Positions 45,711 to 55,643 of a stretch of DNA of 64,000 nucleotides are shown piece after piece. Source of the DNA: an uncultured Methanobrevibacter sp. Lineage in GTDB: Archaea; Methanobacteriota; Methanobacteria; Methanobacteriales; Methanobacteriaceae. The position numbers and the translations under genes are program-made. The notes beneath the pieces are model-generated. The model made no database searches, was not told the DNA's origin, and saw only the letters and a list, made by a program, of their open reading frames with translations. Location: contig NZ_CACXXB010000005.1 of the NCBI RefSeq assembly GCF_902771435.1, positions 24,499-88,498 of the forward strand, written 5' to 3'. How positions within the stretch are numbered: position 1 is the first letter of the stretch; every line of letters begins with the position of its first letter.

Positions 45711-46241
45711 ATGTTAATCGGTTTAATTTCAGATACCCATATCCCGGACAGGGCCAGAATAATACCACAAAATGTTATTGATGCATTCAGCGATGTTGAT
45801 TTGATTTTACATGCAGGAGATTTAACTTCACTTGACGTTATCGAAGAATTGGAAAATATTGCACCGGTCATGGCCGTTCAGGGAAATATGGACAGAGCCA
45901 ATGGAATTAATCTGCCAAAAGCCAAAACATTGGAGGTTGAAGGTGTGAAAATCGGAATGGTTCATGGAGAAGTCTATCCGAGAGCAGACACACAACAGCT
46001 GGTGTATTTGGCAAAGCAACTTGACGTTAACATATTAGTCTCCGGTCACTCACACCAGCCAAAAATCGAGCAGACAGATGGAGTGCTGCTGATTAATCCT
46101 GGAAGTCCGATTGTTCCAAGACTTGCCGACAGGACAGTAATGCTTCTTGAAATACACAACAAGGAAGTGGACGTGCAAATCGTTAAAATCGGATCACCAG
46201 TGTGCAGTGCACTGGATTTTGACAAATTCAAGAGGGATTGA
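45711..46241 (+). CDS. YfcE-type metallophosphoesterase
   Basis: A 176-residue calcineurin-like phosphoesterase of the MJ0936/YfcE group. Metal-binding motifs occur in order: '[10 protein letters not shown]' (about 4-13), 'LHAGDLTS', 'VQGNMDRA' (with GNxD), 'VHGE' and 'VSGHSHQP'. Related proteins hydrolyse phosphodiesters with broad specificity. The stop is separated from the rlmE ATG by one base, so the two are cotranslated. The natural substrate is unknown. Confidence 0.9.
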   Translation: MLIGLISDTHIPDRARIIPQNVIDAFSDVDLILHAGDLTSLDVIEELENIAPVMAVQGNMDRANGINLPKAKTLEVEGVKIGMVHGEVYPRADTQQLVYLAKQLDVNILVSGHSHQPKIEQTDGVLLINPGSPIVPRLADRTVMLLEIHNKEVDVQIVKIGSPVCSALDFDKFKRD

Positions 46242-46242
46242 A

Positions 46243-46878
46243 ATGGGAAGCAGATGGCAAGTGGAAAAGCATAAGGACCCATATTATAAAAGAGCAAAAC
46301 AGGAAGATTATCGTTCAAGAGCATCATATAAACTTAAACAACTTGACAAGAAGTTTAAACTCATAAAACAGGGAAATACTGTTGTAGATTTAGGAGCCGC
46401 CCCAGGGGGATGGTCACAGGTGGCTTTGGAAAAAGTTGGTGAAGACGGCATCGTTGTCGGCGTTGATTTAAACAGGTTTAAAAAATTCCATGAAGAGAAC
46501 TATTATGGAATCAGAGGAGACTTTACAACACCGGAAGTTCAGGAAAAAATTATCGAACTGATTGGAGGAAAAGCAAAAGTTGTAATGTCTGACGCATCGC
46601 CGTCACTGTGCGGAATTAAAAATATCGACCAGCTGAGGTCAATCGATTTGACAAATGCAGTCATTGAAATTGCCGAAAATATCCTTGAAGAGAAAGGAAA
46701 CCTGGTAATGAAAGTATTTCAGGGCCCTGAATACAAGTCAATGTTGGATTCACTGAAAGGCAAATTCAGACAGGTTAAAACTACAAAACCAGCATCATCA
46801 CGTAAAAAAAGTTCTGAAATGTACGTTGTCGGCCTTGGATATAGGCCTAAAAAAAATAGAAAAGAAAATAAAAATTAA
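46243..46878 (+). CDS. rlmE: 23S rRNA 2'-O-ribose methyltransferase RlmE (FtsJ)
   Basis: The protein is 211 residues from the ATG at 46243; the longer open frame reaching back to 46147 lies inside the phosphoesterase gene. The K-D-K-E catalytic set is present at K30 ('ASYKLKQ'), D117 ('[10 protein letters not shown]'), K157 ('VMKVFQG') and E192 ('[13 protein letters not shown]'), with the SAM motif '[16 protein letters not shown]' (about 47-62). It methylates a uridine in the A-loop of 23S rRNA. The tail is lysine-rich. It overlaps a convergent membrane protein gene by four bases. Confidence 0.94.
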   Translation: MGSRWQVEKHKDPYYKRAKQEDYRSRASYKLKQLDKKFKLIKQGNTVVDLGAAPGGWSQVALEKVGEDGIVVGVDLNRFKKFHEENYYGIRGDFTTPEVQEKIIELIGGKAKVVMSDASPSLCGIKNIDQLRSIDLTNAVIEIAENILEEKGNLVMKVFQGPEYKSMLDSLKGKFRQVKTTKPASSRKKSSEMYVVGLGYRPKKNRKENKN

Positions 46879-47294
46879 AGATTATTGTATGCGGTATTGG
46901 CTGCATCCAATTTCTCTTTAGCAAAACTGATTCTGCTGTCTACTTCATTGGATGGTTTTCCTGCATCCAATGCACTTTGAACGTTTTCAATTGCAGATTC
47001 TGCTCGAGTCAATTCGATTTTAGCATTGTTGTATGTTTGTACATCATCAGCACTGCCGGAATAATAAGTGGCCTTAACATTATCAAACTTAACTGCCAGG
47101 TCTGAATATGATGATTTCAGCTGTGCAAGCTCATCATATTGATTTCCGGAAGATATTTCATTAGTGATTCCTGATGAAACAGTACTATAACCCACATACG
47201 CTACAACTATGATTGTTGAAACTATCATGATAATTCCAACAACAGAAATTAACATAGAAGTGGATTTGAATAAGCTTAATCTTGATTTTCTCAT
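46875..47294 (-). CDS. Membrane-anchored coiled-coil small protein
   Basis: This 139-residue protein has a short basic N-terminus, one transmembrane helix (about 14-36), then a helical, presumably outside, domain made of repeated hydrophobic heptads ('[23 protein letters not shown]', '[20 protein letters not shown]'). It resembles small envelope proteins of methanogens but has no named domain. Its 3' end overlaps rlmE on the other strand by four bases. It is divergent from mcm. Confidence 0.65.
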   Translation of the reverse strand: MRKSRLSLFKSTSMLISVVGIIMIVSTIIVVAYVGYSTVSSGITNEISSGNQYDELAQLKSSYSDLAVKFDNVKATYYSGSADDVQTYNNAKIELTRAESAIENVQSALDAGKPSNEVDSRISFAKEKLDAANTAYNNL

Positions 47295-47417
47295 AATAAC
47301 CTCAATTTTACATATGGTTTATGTAACTATTAACTTTATTACTCTAAGTATATATTTTTTACCTATCAATACATCATACAATATTTTTTTATAGTGTGAA
47401 ATATTAATAAGAATATA

Positions 47418-49418
47418 ATGAATTCTACTGCAAAATCTCAAACATCAATAAGAAAATTTGAAGAATTTTTCGCAACATCATACAAGGATGATGTGTTCGA
47501 AATACTGGAAAAATACCCCGATGAACGTTCACTCAATGTGGATTACAATACACTGGAATTGTTCGATCCTGACTTGGCGGATTTATTGATAGAAAAACCT
47601 GAAGAGGTTATTGAGGCCGCTCAAACAGCCATCAAAAACATAGACCCCCTGGTGAAGGATGCCGATTTAAACATCCGTTTCGAAAATCTTTCCAACGTAA
47701 TCCAGCTAAAGGATTTGTTAAGCAAATATATCGGGACCTTTGTTGCAGCAGACGGAATCGTTAGAAAAACTGATGAGATAAGACCTCGTATAGAGACAGG
47801 TGTTTTTGAATGTAGAGGATGTATGAGATTGCATGAGGTCGAACAGAGTTCCGGAAATAGAATTATAGAACCTTCACTATGTAGTGAATGTGGTGGAAGA
47901 TCATTCAGACTGCTTCAGGAGGAATCAAAATACATTGACACACAGACCGCCAGAATGCAGGAACCTCTGGAAAATCTATCCGGAGGAACCGAACCTAAAC
48001 AGATGCTGATGGTTCTTGAAGACGATTTGGTGGATGAACTGAATCCCGGAGACAAAGTAAGAATTACCGGGACATTGAAAACCTTCAGGGAAGAGAGAAG
48101 CGGCAAATTTAAAAATTACATTTATGTAAATCATATCGAACCTTTGGAACAGGAATTTGAAGAACTTCAGCTCTCAGAAGAGGATGAAGAAAAGATTATC
48201 GAACTGTCCAAAGACCCTAACATTTACGATAAGATAATCAAATCAACCGCACCTTCAATTAGAGGATACCGCGATGTAAAAGAAGCTATTGCTCTTCAGT
48301 TATTTGGAGGAGCTGCAAAACAGCTTGAAGATGAAACCAAACTCAGGGGAGACATTCACATCTTGATTGTAGGGGACCCAGGTATTGGTAAATCCCAGAT
48401 ATTGAAATACGTTTCAAGGCTTGCTCCAAGAAGTATCTATACCAGTGGTAAGGGTACAAGTGGTGCAGGTTTGACCGCAGCGGCAGTCAGGGACGAACTC
48501 GGAGGATGGTCCTTAGAAGCAGGTGCACTGGTACTTGGGGACCAGGGTAATGTTTGTGTTGACGAATTGGACAAGATGAGGGCCGAAGACAGGTCCGCAC
48601 TTCACGAAGCGCTGGAACAGCAGACCGTAAGTATTGCAAAAGCCGGAATCATGGCTACCTTAAATTCAAGGTGTTCCGTTCTTGCAGCTGCAAACCCTAA
48701 ATTCGGAAGGTTTGACAGGTTCAAAGTGCTTGCAGAACAGATTGACTTGCCTTCACCAATCCTTTCCCGTTTTGATTTGATTTTTGTAATTGAAGACAAA
48801 CCAAGTGTCGAAGGAGATACAAAATTAGCAGACCACATTTTGAAAATACACCAGTCAAATACTGTCGATTATGAAATTGAACCGGAACTGCTCAGAAAAT
48901 ATATTGCTTATGCCCGTAAAAATGTCAATCCGAAACTAACCGATGATGCAAATACTGTCTTAAGGGAATTCTACGTAAGCACAAGAAACAGCAATTCAGA
49001 AGAGCAGGCTCCAGTTCCGATTACTGCAAGACAGCTGGAAGCTATCATCCGTCTGGCTGAAGCGAGCGCCAAAATCAAACTTAAAGACACCGTCGATAAA
49101 GAGGATGCTGAAAAAGCTGTAAGACTACAACTGGCATGTCTTAGGGAAGTTGGAGTGGATCCTGAAACCGGAGAAATCGATATCGAAGTTATGGAAGGAA
49201 GAACACCTACTTCCGAGAGAGAAAAAATGCAAAAGGTAATGGAAGAAGTCGGCCTTTTGGAAGAGGAATACGGTGACCAGGCACCGATGAACGTACTGGT
49301 CTCCAATATGGCAGACAAATACGACATGAGTGAAGAAAAGGTCGAAACAATTGTTAGAAACTTGAATCAAAAAGGATTGATTTACTTCCCAAGCACAGGA
49401 TATCTTAAGCGTGCTTAA
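47418..49418 (+). CDS. mcm: Replicative DNA helicase MCM
   Basis: A 666-residue MCM without intein. An N-terminal helical and OB region includes a zinc motif 'CRGC...CSEC' (about residues 132-160). The AAA+ core has Walker A '[14 protein letters not shown]' (about 318), sensor loop '[13 protein letters not shown]', Walker B 'VCVDELDKM', '[12 protein letters not shown]' and the arginine finger in 'SRFDLIFVI'. A C-terminal winged helix ends at 666. MCM unwinds DNA at the replication fork. It leads the block of information-processing genes; a 295-base gap with a palindrome follows. Confidence 0.96.
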   Translation: MNSTAKSQTSIRKFEEFFATSYKDDVFEILEKYPDERSLNVDYNTLELFDPDLADLLIEKPEEVIEAAQTAIKNIDPLVKDADLNIRFENLSNVIQLKDLLSKYIGTFVAADGIVRKTDEIRPRIETGVFECRGCMRLHEVEQSSGNRIIEPSLCSECGGRSFRLLQEESKYIDTQTARMQEPLENLSGGTEPKQMLMVLEDDLVDELNPGDKVRITGTLKTFREERSGKFKNYIYVNHIEPLEQEFEELQLSEEDEEKIIELSKDPNIYDKIIKSTAPSIRGYRDVKEAIALQLFGGAAKQLEDETKLRGDIHILIVGDPGIGKSQILKYVSRLAPRSIYTSGKGTSGAGLTAAAVRDELGGWSLEAGALVLGDQGNVCVDELDKMRAEDRSALHEALEQQTVSIAKAGIMATLNSRCSVLAAANPKFGRFDRFKVLAEQIDLPSPILSRFDLIFVIEDKPSVEGDTKLADHILKIHQSNTVDYEIEPELLRKYIAYARKNVNPKLTDDANTVLREFYVSTRNSNSEEQAPVPITARQLEAIIRLAEASAKIKLKDTVDKEDAEKAVRLQLACLREVGVDPETGEIDIEVMEGRTPTSEREKMQKVMEEVGLLEEEYGDQAPMNVLVSNMADKYDMSEEKVETIVRNLNQKGLIYFPSTGYLKRA

Positions 49419-49713
49419 TCTTTCCCCATTATTTTTTAAGACCAATAGAAAAAATGTGAAAATAGCCATTTTCAAAAACAAGTTTTAAACAACAAATGGC
49501 TGCCGTTAATGTTAATGTGACCCGACAAAACATTATAATCAAAAGCCATTAGTTTTCTTCAGTTTTGAAATTCTTCAGACATTAATGTCTAAACATTAGT
49601 TTCATATCCTATTAAAAATTTCATGAAAAATCCCAAAAATACAATACATTAATAAAGGATTAAAACTAAAATTAATATATTATACTTATACTGATTTTTT
49701 AAGGAGAGATAAC
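49419..49713. other. Gap between mcm and aIF2-beta with palindrome
   Basis: This 295-base stretch has no open frame with coding character. It holds the perfect palindrome AGACATTAATGTCT at 49577-49590, a longer-range inverted pair AATGGCT/AGCCATT (about 49495-49501 and 49543-49550), and a TATA-like TAATATATTATA at about 49673-49684 before the aIF2-beta gene. No tRNA-like fold was seen. Confidence 0.4.
49673..49684 (+). promoter_or_regulatory. TATA-box-like promoter of aIF2-beta
   Basis: TAATATATTATA lies about 30-41 bases before the ATG at 49714, with an AAGGAGAG ribosome site between them. Transcription would start just upstream of that site, leaving a short leader. Predicted from sequence only. 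Confidence 0.4.
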
Positions 49714-50121
49714 ATGGACAAATATGAAGATTTATTAGAAAGAGCAATAGACCAATTACCTCCTGAAGTATTTGAACATAAAAGATTCAAAATTCCTAAA
49801 GCTTATTCAGATATCCAAGGTAATAGAACCTTTATTAAAAACTTCAAGGATGTTGCAGAAGGTTTAAACAGAGACCCACAACATCTATTAAAATTCTTAA
49901 TGAGAGAGTTAGGTACTGCAGGAAACATCGAAGGTCAAAGAGCAATATTGCAGGGTAAATTTACACATTACCTAATCAACGAAAGAATTGAAGATTACGT
50001 AGACAAATATGTAATTTGCCACGAGTGCAACAGACCAGATACCAGAATTATCAGAGAAGGTAGAATATTCTTGCTTAAATGTGCTGCTTGCGGTGCTACA
50101 GCACCTTTAAAATCATTATAA
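49714..50121 (+). CDS. Translation initiation factor aIF2 subunit beta
   Basis: A 135-residue aIF2-beta. The N-terminal helix is short, the alpha/beta core contains '[37 protein letters not shown]', and the C-terminal zinc ribbon has '[10 protein letters not shown]' and 'CAACGATAP'. It forms the trimeric factor that brings initiator tRNA to the ribosome, together with alpha and gamma subunits encoded elsewhere. AAGGAGAG precedes the ATG. NMD3 begins 33 bases after its stop, with a T-rich spacer that may weaken readthrough. Confidence 0.95.
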   Translation: MDKYEDLLERAIDQLPPEVFEHKRFKIPKAYSDIQGNRTFIKNFKDVAEGLNRDPQHLLKFLMRELGTAGNIEGQRAILQGKFTHYLINERIEDYVDKYVICHECNRPDTRIIREGRIFLLKCAACGATAPLKSL

Positions 50122-50154
50122 TTCTACTTTTTTTATTTTATTTTTATTGATACT

Positions 50155-51198
50155 ATGTTTTGTCCAGAGTGTGGAAGTACAGATAAGGAAATGGTTGGCG
50201 ATATCTGTATCGACTGTTTTTTAAAGGAATTTCAAATGATTGAAATACCTAAAAACATTGAAGTTCAGATATGCAGTCACTGCAACAGCAAACTGGAAGA
50301 AGGAAAGTGGAGTGACGAATTCATTCCTGAAGACGAAATCATATACAGAGCACTTGAGAGAAATATAAAAATCGCAGATGAAGTTTCAAATGAAATCATC
50401 AACCTTGAAATTGACCAGATTAAAGGCACAATAGCCGAATGTTTTGTTGAAGTCACAGGCGAGGTTCATGGTGTTGGAATTGAAGAGACACATGACAGCC
50501 AGGTCAAGATTAAAAAAACAGTCTGTCCAACCTGCAGTAAAATTCAGGCAGGATATTACGAAACAGTAATCCAGTTCAGGGCAGACAAAAGAGAAATAAA
50601 AGCTGAAGAATATGCCAGAGCAGATGAGGTTGTTGAAAGAACACTCATAAAGCAGTCAAAAGTGGACAAACTGGCATACTGCCCTCAAATAGCCAAGCTC
50701 AAAGAGGGACATGATTACTATATAGGTTCCTTTAAAACCGGTAAAAAAGTGGCTGAAGCATTGAAGGAAGAGTTTGGAGGAATCATAAAGGAATCTCCAA
50801 GACTCATAAGTGAAGACAAATCCACCGGAAAGGGACTTTACAGAATCTGGATTTCAGTCAGAATTCCAGAGTTTGAAATCGGAGATTTCATCAGATATGA
50901 AGGCAAGACAATGCAGGTGAAAAGCATAAGCAAAAACAGTCTTGTCGGAGTGGAAATTACAACCCATAAGAAACACAACATTCCAATGAAGAACATGGAG
51001 GACATTGAACTTGTCAAAAAAGCGGAAGAGATTGAAACCGCATCAATAATTTCAAAATCTCCACAGTTCATACAGATTTTGGATCCTGTTGATTATTCCG
51101 CAGTTGACTTGGACATGAAAGAGGAATATGCGGATTTGAATGTTGGTGGGGAAGTGAAGCTCATCAGAATTGACAACAACGTTTATTTATTGATTTAA
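50155..51198 (+). CDS. NMD3-related ribosome-associated protein
   Basis: This 347-residue archaeal NMD3 homologue has N-terminal zinc-binding pairs '[19 protein letters not shown]', 'CSHCNSKL' and 'CPTCSKI' (about 118), then the eIF5A-like and SH3-like beta domains toward the C-terminus, with '[21 protein letters not shown]' and '[17 protein letters not shown]'. In eukaryotes NMD3 exports the large ribosomal subunit; archaeal copies are thought to act in subunit maturation or anti-association. It sits between aIF2-beta and tyrS, eight bases before tyrS, in a translation gene block. Confidence 0.88.
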   Translation: MFCPECGSTDKEMVGDICIDCFLKEFQMIEIPKNIEVQICSHCNSKLEEGKWSDEFIPEDEIIYRALERNIKIADEVSNEIINLEIDQIKGTIAECFVEVTGEVHGVGIEETHDSQVKIKKTVCPTCSKIQAGYYETVIQFRADKREIKAEEYARADEVVERTLIKQSKVDKLAYCPQIAKLKEGHDYYIGSFKTGKKVAEALKEEFGGIIKESPRLISEDKSTGKGLYRIWISVRIPEFEIGDFIRYEGKTMQVKSISKNSLVGVEITTHKKHNIPMKNMEDIELVKKAEEIETASIISKSPQFIQILDPVDYSAVDLDMKEEYADLNVGGEVKLIRIDNNVYLLI

Positions 51199-51206
51199 GT
51201 GATAAA

Positions 51207-52169
51207 ATGAATATTGAAGAAAAAATTCAGTTAATCGAGAATGGAACCTTGGAAGTTATAGATACCGAAGAATTGAAAGATGTTCTTGAAAAGGAACAAC
51301 CTATAGCTTATACAGGTTATGAACCTTCTGGAAAAATCCATTTAGGGCATGCAGTAACCGTTCAAAAATTAAAACAATTACAGAGCTTAGGCTTTAAAAT
51401 TAAAATCCTTTTAGCAGATTATCATGCATTTTTAAATGGAAAAGGAACTATTGAAGAAATAGCCGAAACCGCTGAATACAACAAAAAATGTTTCCAGGCA
51501 CTTGGCCTTGATGAAACAACTGAATTTGTTTTAGGATCATCTTTCCAATTGGAACCAGATTACACAGACAAGGTCTATCAGTTGGCTACAATGACCACTT
51601 TAAAAAGAGCAAGAAGAAGTATGGACCAGGTAAGCCGTGCAGATGACAATCCAAAAGTGGCCAGCGTACTTTATCCAATTATGCAAACCGTAGATATGGC
51701 TGCCTTGGAAGTTGATATTGCACTTGGTGGAATGGAACAGAGAAAAATCCAAATGCTTGCACGTGAAAACTTGGAAAAGATAGGTGAAAATGTGCCTGTC
51801 TGCATTCACACTCCACTGCTTCACGGCCTTGACGGTGATGCTAAAATGTCTTCAAGTAAAGGAAACTACATTGCTGTGGATGATTCCGTTGAAGAAATCA
51901 CCAAAAAAATCAAGAAAAGTTTCTGTCCTCAGGGAGAAGTTGAAGGAAACCCTATGATTGAGATTGCAGAAACATTCGTTTTCCCAAATCAAGATACTTT
52001 ACTTATCAAAAGACCTGAAAAATTCGGAGGGGACATTGAACTTACACATGATGAACTTATTAAGGATTTCAGTGAAGGAAACCTGCACCCGATGGATTTG
52101 AAAAATGGAATTAAAGATTTCTTAATTGAGTTCTTTGCTCCTGTAAGGCAATTCATGGAGGAAAATTAA
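51207..52169 (+). CDS. tyrS: Tyrosyl-tRNA synthetase
   Basis: A 320-residue class I synthetase of the archaeal TyrRS type. The HIGH-like motif is '[15 protein letters not shown]' (about 43-57) and the KMSKS-like loop is '[13 protein letters not shown]' (about 213). '[12 protein letters not shown]' and '[20 protein letters not shown]' form the tyrosine pocket. There is no C-terminal S4 domain, as expected in archaea. It attaches tyrosine to tRNA-Tyr. Its stop is directly followed by the start of a 68-residue gene with no spacer. Confidence 0.95.
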   Translation: MNIEEKIQLIENGTLEVIDTEELKDVLEKEQPIAYTGYEPSGKIHLGHAVTVQKLKQLQSLGFKIKILLADYHAFLNGKGTIEEIAETAEYNKKCFQALGLDETTEFVLGSSFQLEPDYTDKVYQLATMTTLKRARRSMDQVSRADDNPKVASVLYPIMQTVDMAALEVDIALGGMEQRKIQMLARENLEKIGENVPVCIHTPLLHGLDGDAKMSSSKGNYIAVDDSVEEITKKIKKSFCPQGEVEGNPMIEIAETFVFPNQDTLLIKRPEKFGGDIELTHDELIKDFSEGNLHPMDLKNGIKDFLIEFFAPVRQFMEEN

Positions 52170-52376
52170 ATGGAAGAAAAAGAAGAATACCAAATGGGTT
52201 TGCCGAATGGTGTTGGCGAACAGATGCTTGCTCATGCATATGAGAAATTCGACATAAAACTGGAACAGACCGAATTCGGTCCAATGCTAATTGGAGAATA
52301 TGATGAGCTTGTAAAAGTTAAGGAATTCCTGGCCAATGCAATTCAGGAAAGATTGAATGAACTTGAAGGAGAATAA
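52170..52376 (+). CDS. Small conserved protein coupled to tyrS
   Basis: This 68-residue protein begins at the ATG immediately after the tyrS stop. It is acidic, with predicted helix and strand ('NGVGEQMLAHAYEKFDIKLEQTEF', 'MLIGEYDELVKVKEFLANAIQ'). I recognise no named family. The zero-base spacing means translation is likely coupled to tyrS. A hairpin terminator overlaps its stop. Confidence 0.68.
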   Translation: MEEKEEYQMGLPNGVGEQMLAHAYEKFDIKLEQTEFGPMLIGEYDELVKVKEFLANAIQERLNELEGE

Positions 52377-52394
52377 TTATTTAATTAATTATTC
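52371..52394 (+). terminator. Hairpin terminator closing the tyrS transcript
   Basis: A nine-base stem GAATAATTA (52371-52379) and TAATTATTC (52386-52394) with a six-base loop, then a T-rich tract. The stop codon of the 68-residue gene lies in the left arm. Confidence 0.62.
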
Positions 52395-52481
52395 TTTTAT
52401 CTATTTTTTCTCATTTTAAGTTATATTTTGGCTTTTTAAATCTGCTTGAGAGTATTGCAAATCCCAACTTTCGCATCCCGT

Positions 52482-53060
52482 TTAAGGTATGCAGTCAGGA
52501 CAGATTCCAAGATATGGTGCCACTGCCTTTTTGATATCTGAAGATACTTTGTTAATACCGTTGTTTGCATCAATTACTTCAGAGGTATAATTTTTAGCCA
52601 AATTCAGATAGTTCTCTTTGACTCCTGTTAAAAATTCCACGTTTTCAAATGTGTCTTCACCTGAAGTTCTTGCAACGGATTTTTCAACATCCAAATCCAG
52701 CAAAATCAACAGATCCGGTTTTTTGGCATATCTGTTTAAAATTTCAATCCACTCAGCATCCCCCTGATAAGCCAGGGATGATATGAATGACCTGTCTGAA
52801 AGGATTATTTTTGATTTGTCTTCCAATTTATCCATTATCAGCAGCCTGTCTGCTGCAAAAAGAAGCCCCAATACTCTCTGAACCCTCTCAGTGTTTGCAT
52901 CAGGACGCTGCAAAATCTCCCTAATCAGTTTTCCGACTTCAGAATCTGTCGGTTCAACCTGAAGCTCAACTTTAAATCCGTTAGCTTCAATCCATTCCTT
53001 AAGCATTCCAATTTGGGTTGATTTTCCAGCACCGTCTATTCCTTCAAATACTATATACAT
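52482..53060 (-). CDS. tmk: Thymidylate kinase
   Basis: A 192-residue dTMP kinase. The P-loop is 'FEGIDGAGKSTQI' (about 4-16), the dTMP region has 'EPTDSEVGKLIREIL', and 'LLFAADRLL...ILSDRSFISSLAYQGD' carries the DR-Y/S-S motif. It phosphorylates dTMP to dTDP for DNA synthesis. It is divergent from the first U32 gene, sharing an 81-base AT-rich promoter gap. The tail ends 'YLGICPDCIP', with two cysteines that are a little unusual for the family. Confidence 0.94.
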   Translation of the reverse strand: MYIVFEGIDGAGKSTQIGMLKEWIEANGFKVELQVEPTDSEVGKLIREILQRPDANTERVQRVLGLLFAADRLLIMDKLEDKSKIILSDRSFISSLAYQGDAEWIEILNRYAKKPDLLILLDLDVEKSVARTSGEDTFENVEFLTGVKENYLNLAKNYTSEVIDANNGINKVSSDIKKAVAPYLGICPDCIP

Positions 53061-53141
53061 AAAATAGAATATGTTTTAATTTAATATATAATTAATTACA
53101 AAAAGATAAATGAATAAATCAATGCAAGGTGTTTAAATAAA

Positions 53142-55643
53142 ATGGTTTTAGAAGAATTATTGGCTCCGGCAGGTTCCTATGAAGTGTTGGTGATTGCTGT
53201 CAATGCAGGTGCCGATGCTGTTTATATTGCAGGTCAGAATTATGGAGCAAGAGCTTATGCAAAAAATTTCACGATGGATGAGATTGAAAAGGCTGTCAAA
53301 TATGCTCATTTGAATGGCGTTAAAGTCCACGTTACTGTAAATACTTTAATAAACAATTTCGAAATTGTCGATGTGATGAAATATCTCTTTGAACTGTACA
53401 AAATTGGGGTTGATGCGGTCATCGTACAGGATTTTGGTCTGATATGGCTTTTGAAAACACTCATTCCCAATTTGGAAGTTCATGCATCAACACAGATGGG
53501 ACTGAACAACTATTCATCAATAAAATGGGCTGGCAAAAACAACATAAAAAGAGTGGTGCTTCCAAGGGAAGTAAGCATCGAACAAATAAGACAAACCACC
53601 GAACAGCTTAAAAAAGACAATATCGATATGGACATTGAAGTGTTCGGACATGGGGCACTGTGTTACTGTGTCAGCGGAAAATGCTACATGTCATCATACA
53701 ACAGCGGAAGAAGCGGAAACAGAGGAGCCTGCGCACAGCCATGCAGAAGGGAATACCGTCTCAAATACAGAGGATACAATATTGGAAACGGATATCTTCT
53801 CTCAACACATGACCTTGCAACCTACAACCATCTGGACGAAATTGCTGATGCGGGAGTGAAATCCCTTAAGCTTGAAGGCAGAATGAAATCCGGAGACTAT
53901 ATAGGAACCATAGTCAACAGCTACAGAAATCTCATCGACGGAAATCCGGGAGACTATAAAAAGGACCTTCACCTTGTCTTCAACAGACAGTTCACTGACG
54001 GATACATGATGGGAGACAAACCTGGAGATGTGATGGGAAGAGGCCATTCCGGCCATGAAGGCCTCTACATTGGAGACATCACAAACATTGAAAACACCAA
54101 AGTCACAATTGAAATCAAAAACAAGGAAATTCCAGTCATTCTGGAGCCTGGTGACGGCATTGCATTCAAATACAACGGAAAAATCAAAGGGATTTATTTG
54201 GAAAACATCATAAAACAGGATGAAAATGAAATCATCATTGACACAACACGTCTCGTCAAGGTCGGAACAGAAGTATTCATCAGCTATTCCAAAGCCACCC
54301 ACGATTATCTAAAACAGTTTGAAAAGGAAACCGTCAAAAACAATGTTCCAATTAATCTGTCCATGACATGGGATGAAAATCTGAACCTTTTTACCAAAGT
54401 GGAATTCAACATTGACGATGAGCTGATCAATTTCAGACATAAGACTTTGGGTAAATTCGAAAAGGCCAAAAACAAACCGGTAACCGAAGAGGTTATTGAA
54501 AACCAGCTCAACAAGACTGGAGGAACACCGTTTTACATTGACAGCATCAAATTCAACAACATGCCGAGCGACATCTTCATACCTATTCGTGAAATCAACC
54601 AGATCAGGCGTGAAATATTGGATACCACCACTGAACTGCTGGAGAATCACTACACCCCAACCAAAAAATCCGTCAAAGCTGTTCGCAAAGATTTGACCAA
54701 ATTCTTTGAAGACTATGAGAACAATCCCGGCAAAATCAAGAAAAAAACACCTAAACTGTCAGTATTCATAGATGATCTTGCCCAGATTAAGGCAACATCC
54801 GGCTTTGATTTGAAAAGAATTTACTTTGATGGAAACTGCCACTACAACAACCCCGATGACTATTTCAAAAACATAAAGGAAACATTGAAAAAAGGCAGCC
54901 TGATGGCCGCCCCGACAGAATTCGTCTGGGTCCTATCATCATTCATATCTGAAGAGGAAGCCGTAAAATGCAATGAAATCATAAAAGAGCTGGAAAATGA
55001 AGGAATCATCATCTCAGTAATGGGCGATTTTCCTGGAATGAAAGAGATATTCGACTGTCCGATTTATGGGAATCATAATCTGAACGTGTGGAACAGCTTC
55101 TGTGTGAGAAACCTGAACTCTTCAGGATTCAAGTCATTGATACTCTCATCAGAGCTTTCAGGCAACGAGATAAAACAGCTGGTTCAGAGAAACCACGACA
55201 GAAACATTGATTTGGAAATGATTGTAAACGGAAACCTGGAAGTTATTGTAAGCAAGGATGACTTTACCAACCTGAATGACGGCAAGGACTTCATAATTTC
55301 AAATGATGCTGATTATGCGACCCTAGAAGATAAAAAAAGGAAAAAATTCAAGTACAAAATATTTTTCGACTACAACAAACAAAGCCACATCATAAACAAG
55401 GACTGCCTGTGTTTAATTGAGGAGATAAATGAAATCAAAAAAATGGGTCTTGATTCACTGATACTTGACTGCAGATACTCAAATGAAAAGTATACCACCC
55501 AAATTTTATCAATCTATAATGAAAGCCTTAAAAACAAGGACGACGAAGAACTGACCAAATACAAATATCAGATTATGGATTTCTCACAATCATACATTAA
55601 CAAAGGCAATTTTATTGAAGGAAGATTACACGAGGACAAATAA
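53142..55643 (+). CDS. U32-family peptidase-like protein, copy 1
   Basis: This 833-residue protein has an N-terminal TIM-barrel U32 domain (about 1-330) starting 'LEELLAPAGSYEVLVIAVNAGADAVYIAG'. The signature 'FGHGALCYCVSGKCYMSSY' with 'GRSGNRGACAQPCRREY' (about 167-205) holds the conserved cysteines that carry an iron-sulfur cluster in RlhA/TrhP relatives. Longer C-terminal domains follow. U32 proteins, first called peptidases, hydroxylate RNA bases in bacteria. The archaeal role is not settled. Copy 2 starts within the stop codon (TAATG), so both are cotranslated. Confidence 0.88.
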   Translation: MVLEELLAPAGSYEVLVIAVNAGADAVYIAGQNYGARAYAKNFTMDEIEKAVKYAHLNGVKVHVTVNTLINNFEIVDVMKYLFELYKIGVDAVIVQDFGLIWLLKTLIPNLEVHASTQMGLNNYSSIKWAGKNNIKRVVLPREVSIEQIRQTTEQLKKDNIDMDIEVFGHGALCYCVSGKCYMSSYNSGRSGNRGACAQPCRREYRLKYRGYNIGNGYLLSTHDLATYNHLDEIADAGVKSLKLEGRMKSGDYIGTIVNSYRNLIDGNPGDYKKDLHLVFNRQFTDGYMMGDKPGDVMGRGHSGHEGLYIGDITNIENTKVTIEIKNKEIPVILEPGDGIAFKYNGKIKGIYLENIIKQDENEIIIDTTRLVKVGTEVFISYSKATHDYLKQFEKETVKNNVPINLSMTWDENLNLFTKVEFNIDDELINFRHKTLGKFEKAKNKPVTEEVIENQLNKTGGTPFYIDSIKFNNMPSDIFIPIREINQIRREILDTTTELLENHYTPTKKSVKAVRKDLTKFFEDYENNPGKIKKKTPKLSVFIDDLAQIKATSGFDLKRIYFDGNCHYNNPDDYFKNIKETLKKGSLMAAPTEFVWVLSSFISEEEAVKCNEIIKELENEGIIISVMGDFPGMKEIFDCPIYGNHNLNVWNSFCVRNLNSSGFKSLILSSELSGNEIKQLVQRNHDRNIDLEMIVNGNLEVIVSKDDFTNLNDGKDFIISNDADYATLEDKKRKKFKYKIFFDYNKQSHIINKDCLCLIEEINEIKKMGLDSLILDCRYSNEKYTTQILSIYNESLKNKDDEELTKYKYQIMDFSQSYINKGNFIEGRLHEDK

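Noticed and set aside
46147..46242. N-terminal extension of rlmE in the open frame
   Set aside because: It lies wholly inside the phosphoesterase gene and does not resemble RlmE; the ATG at 46243 fits the family start.
53802..54302. 166-codon minus-strand frame opposite the first U32 gene
   Set aside because: Antisense to a conserved gene; hydrophobic/cysteine-rich content mirrors the sense codons.
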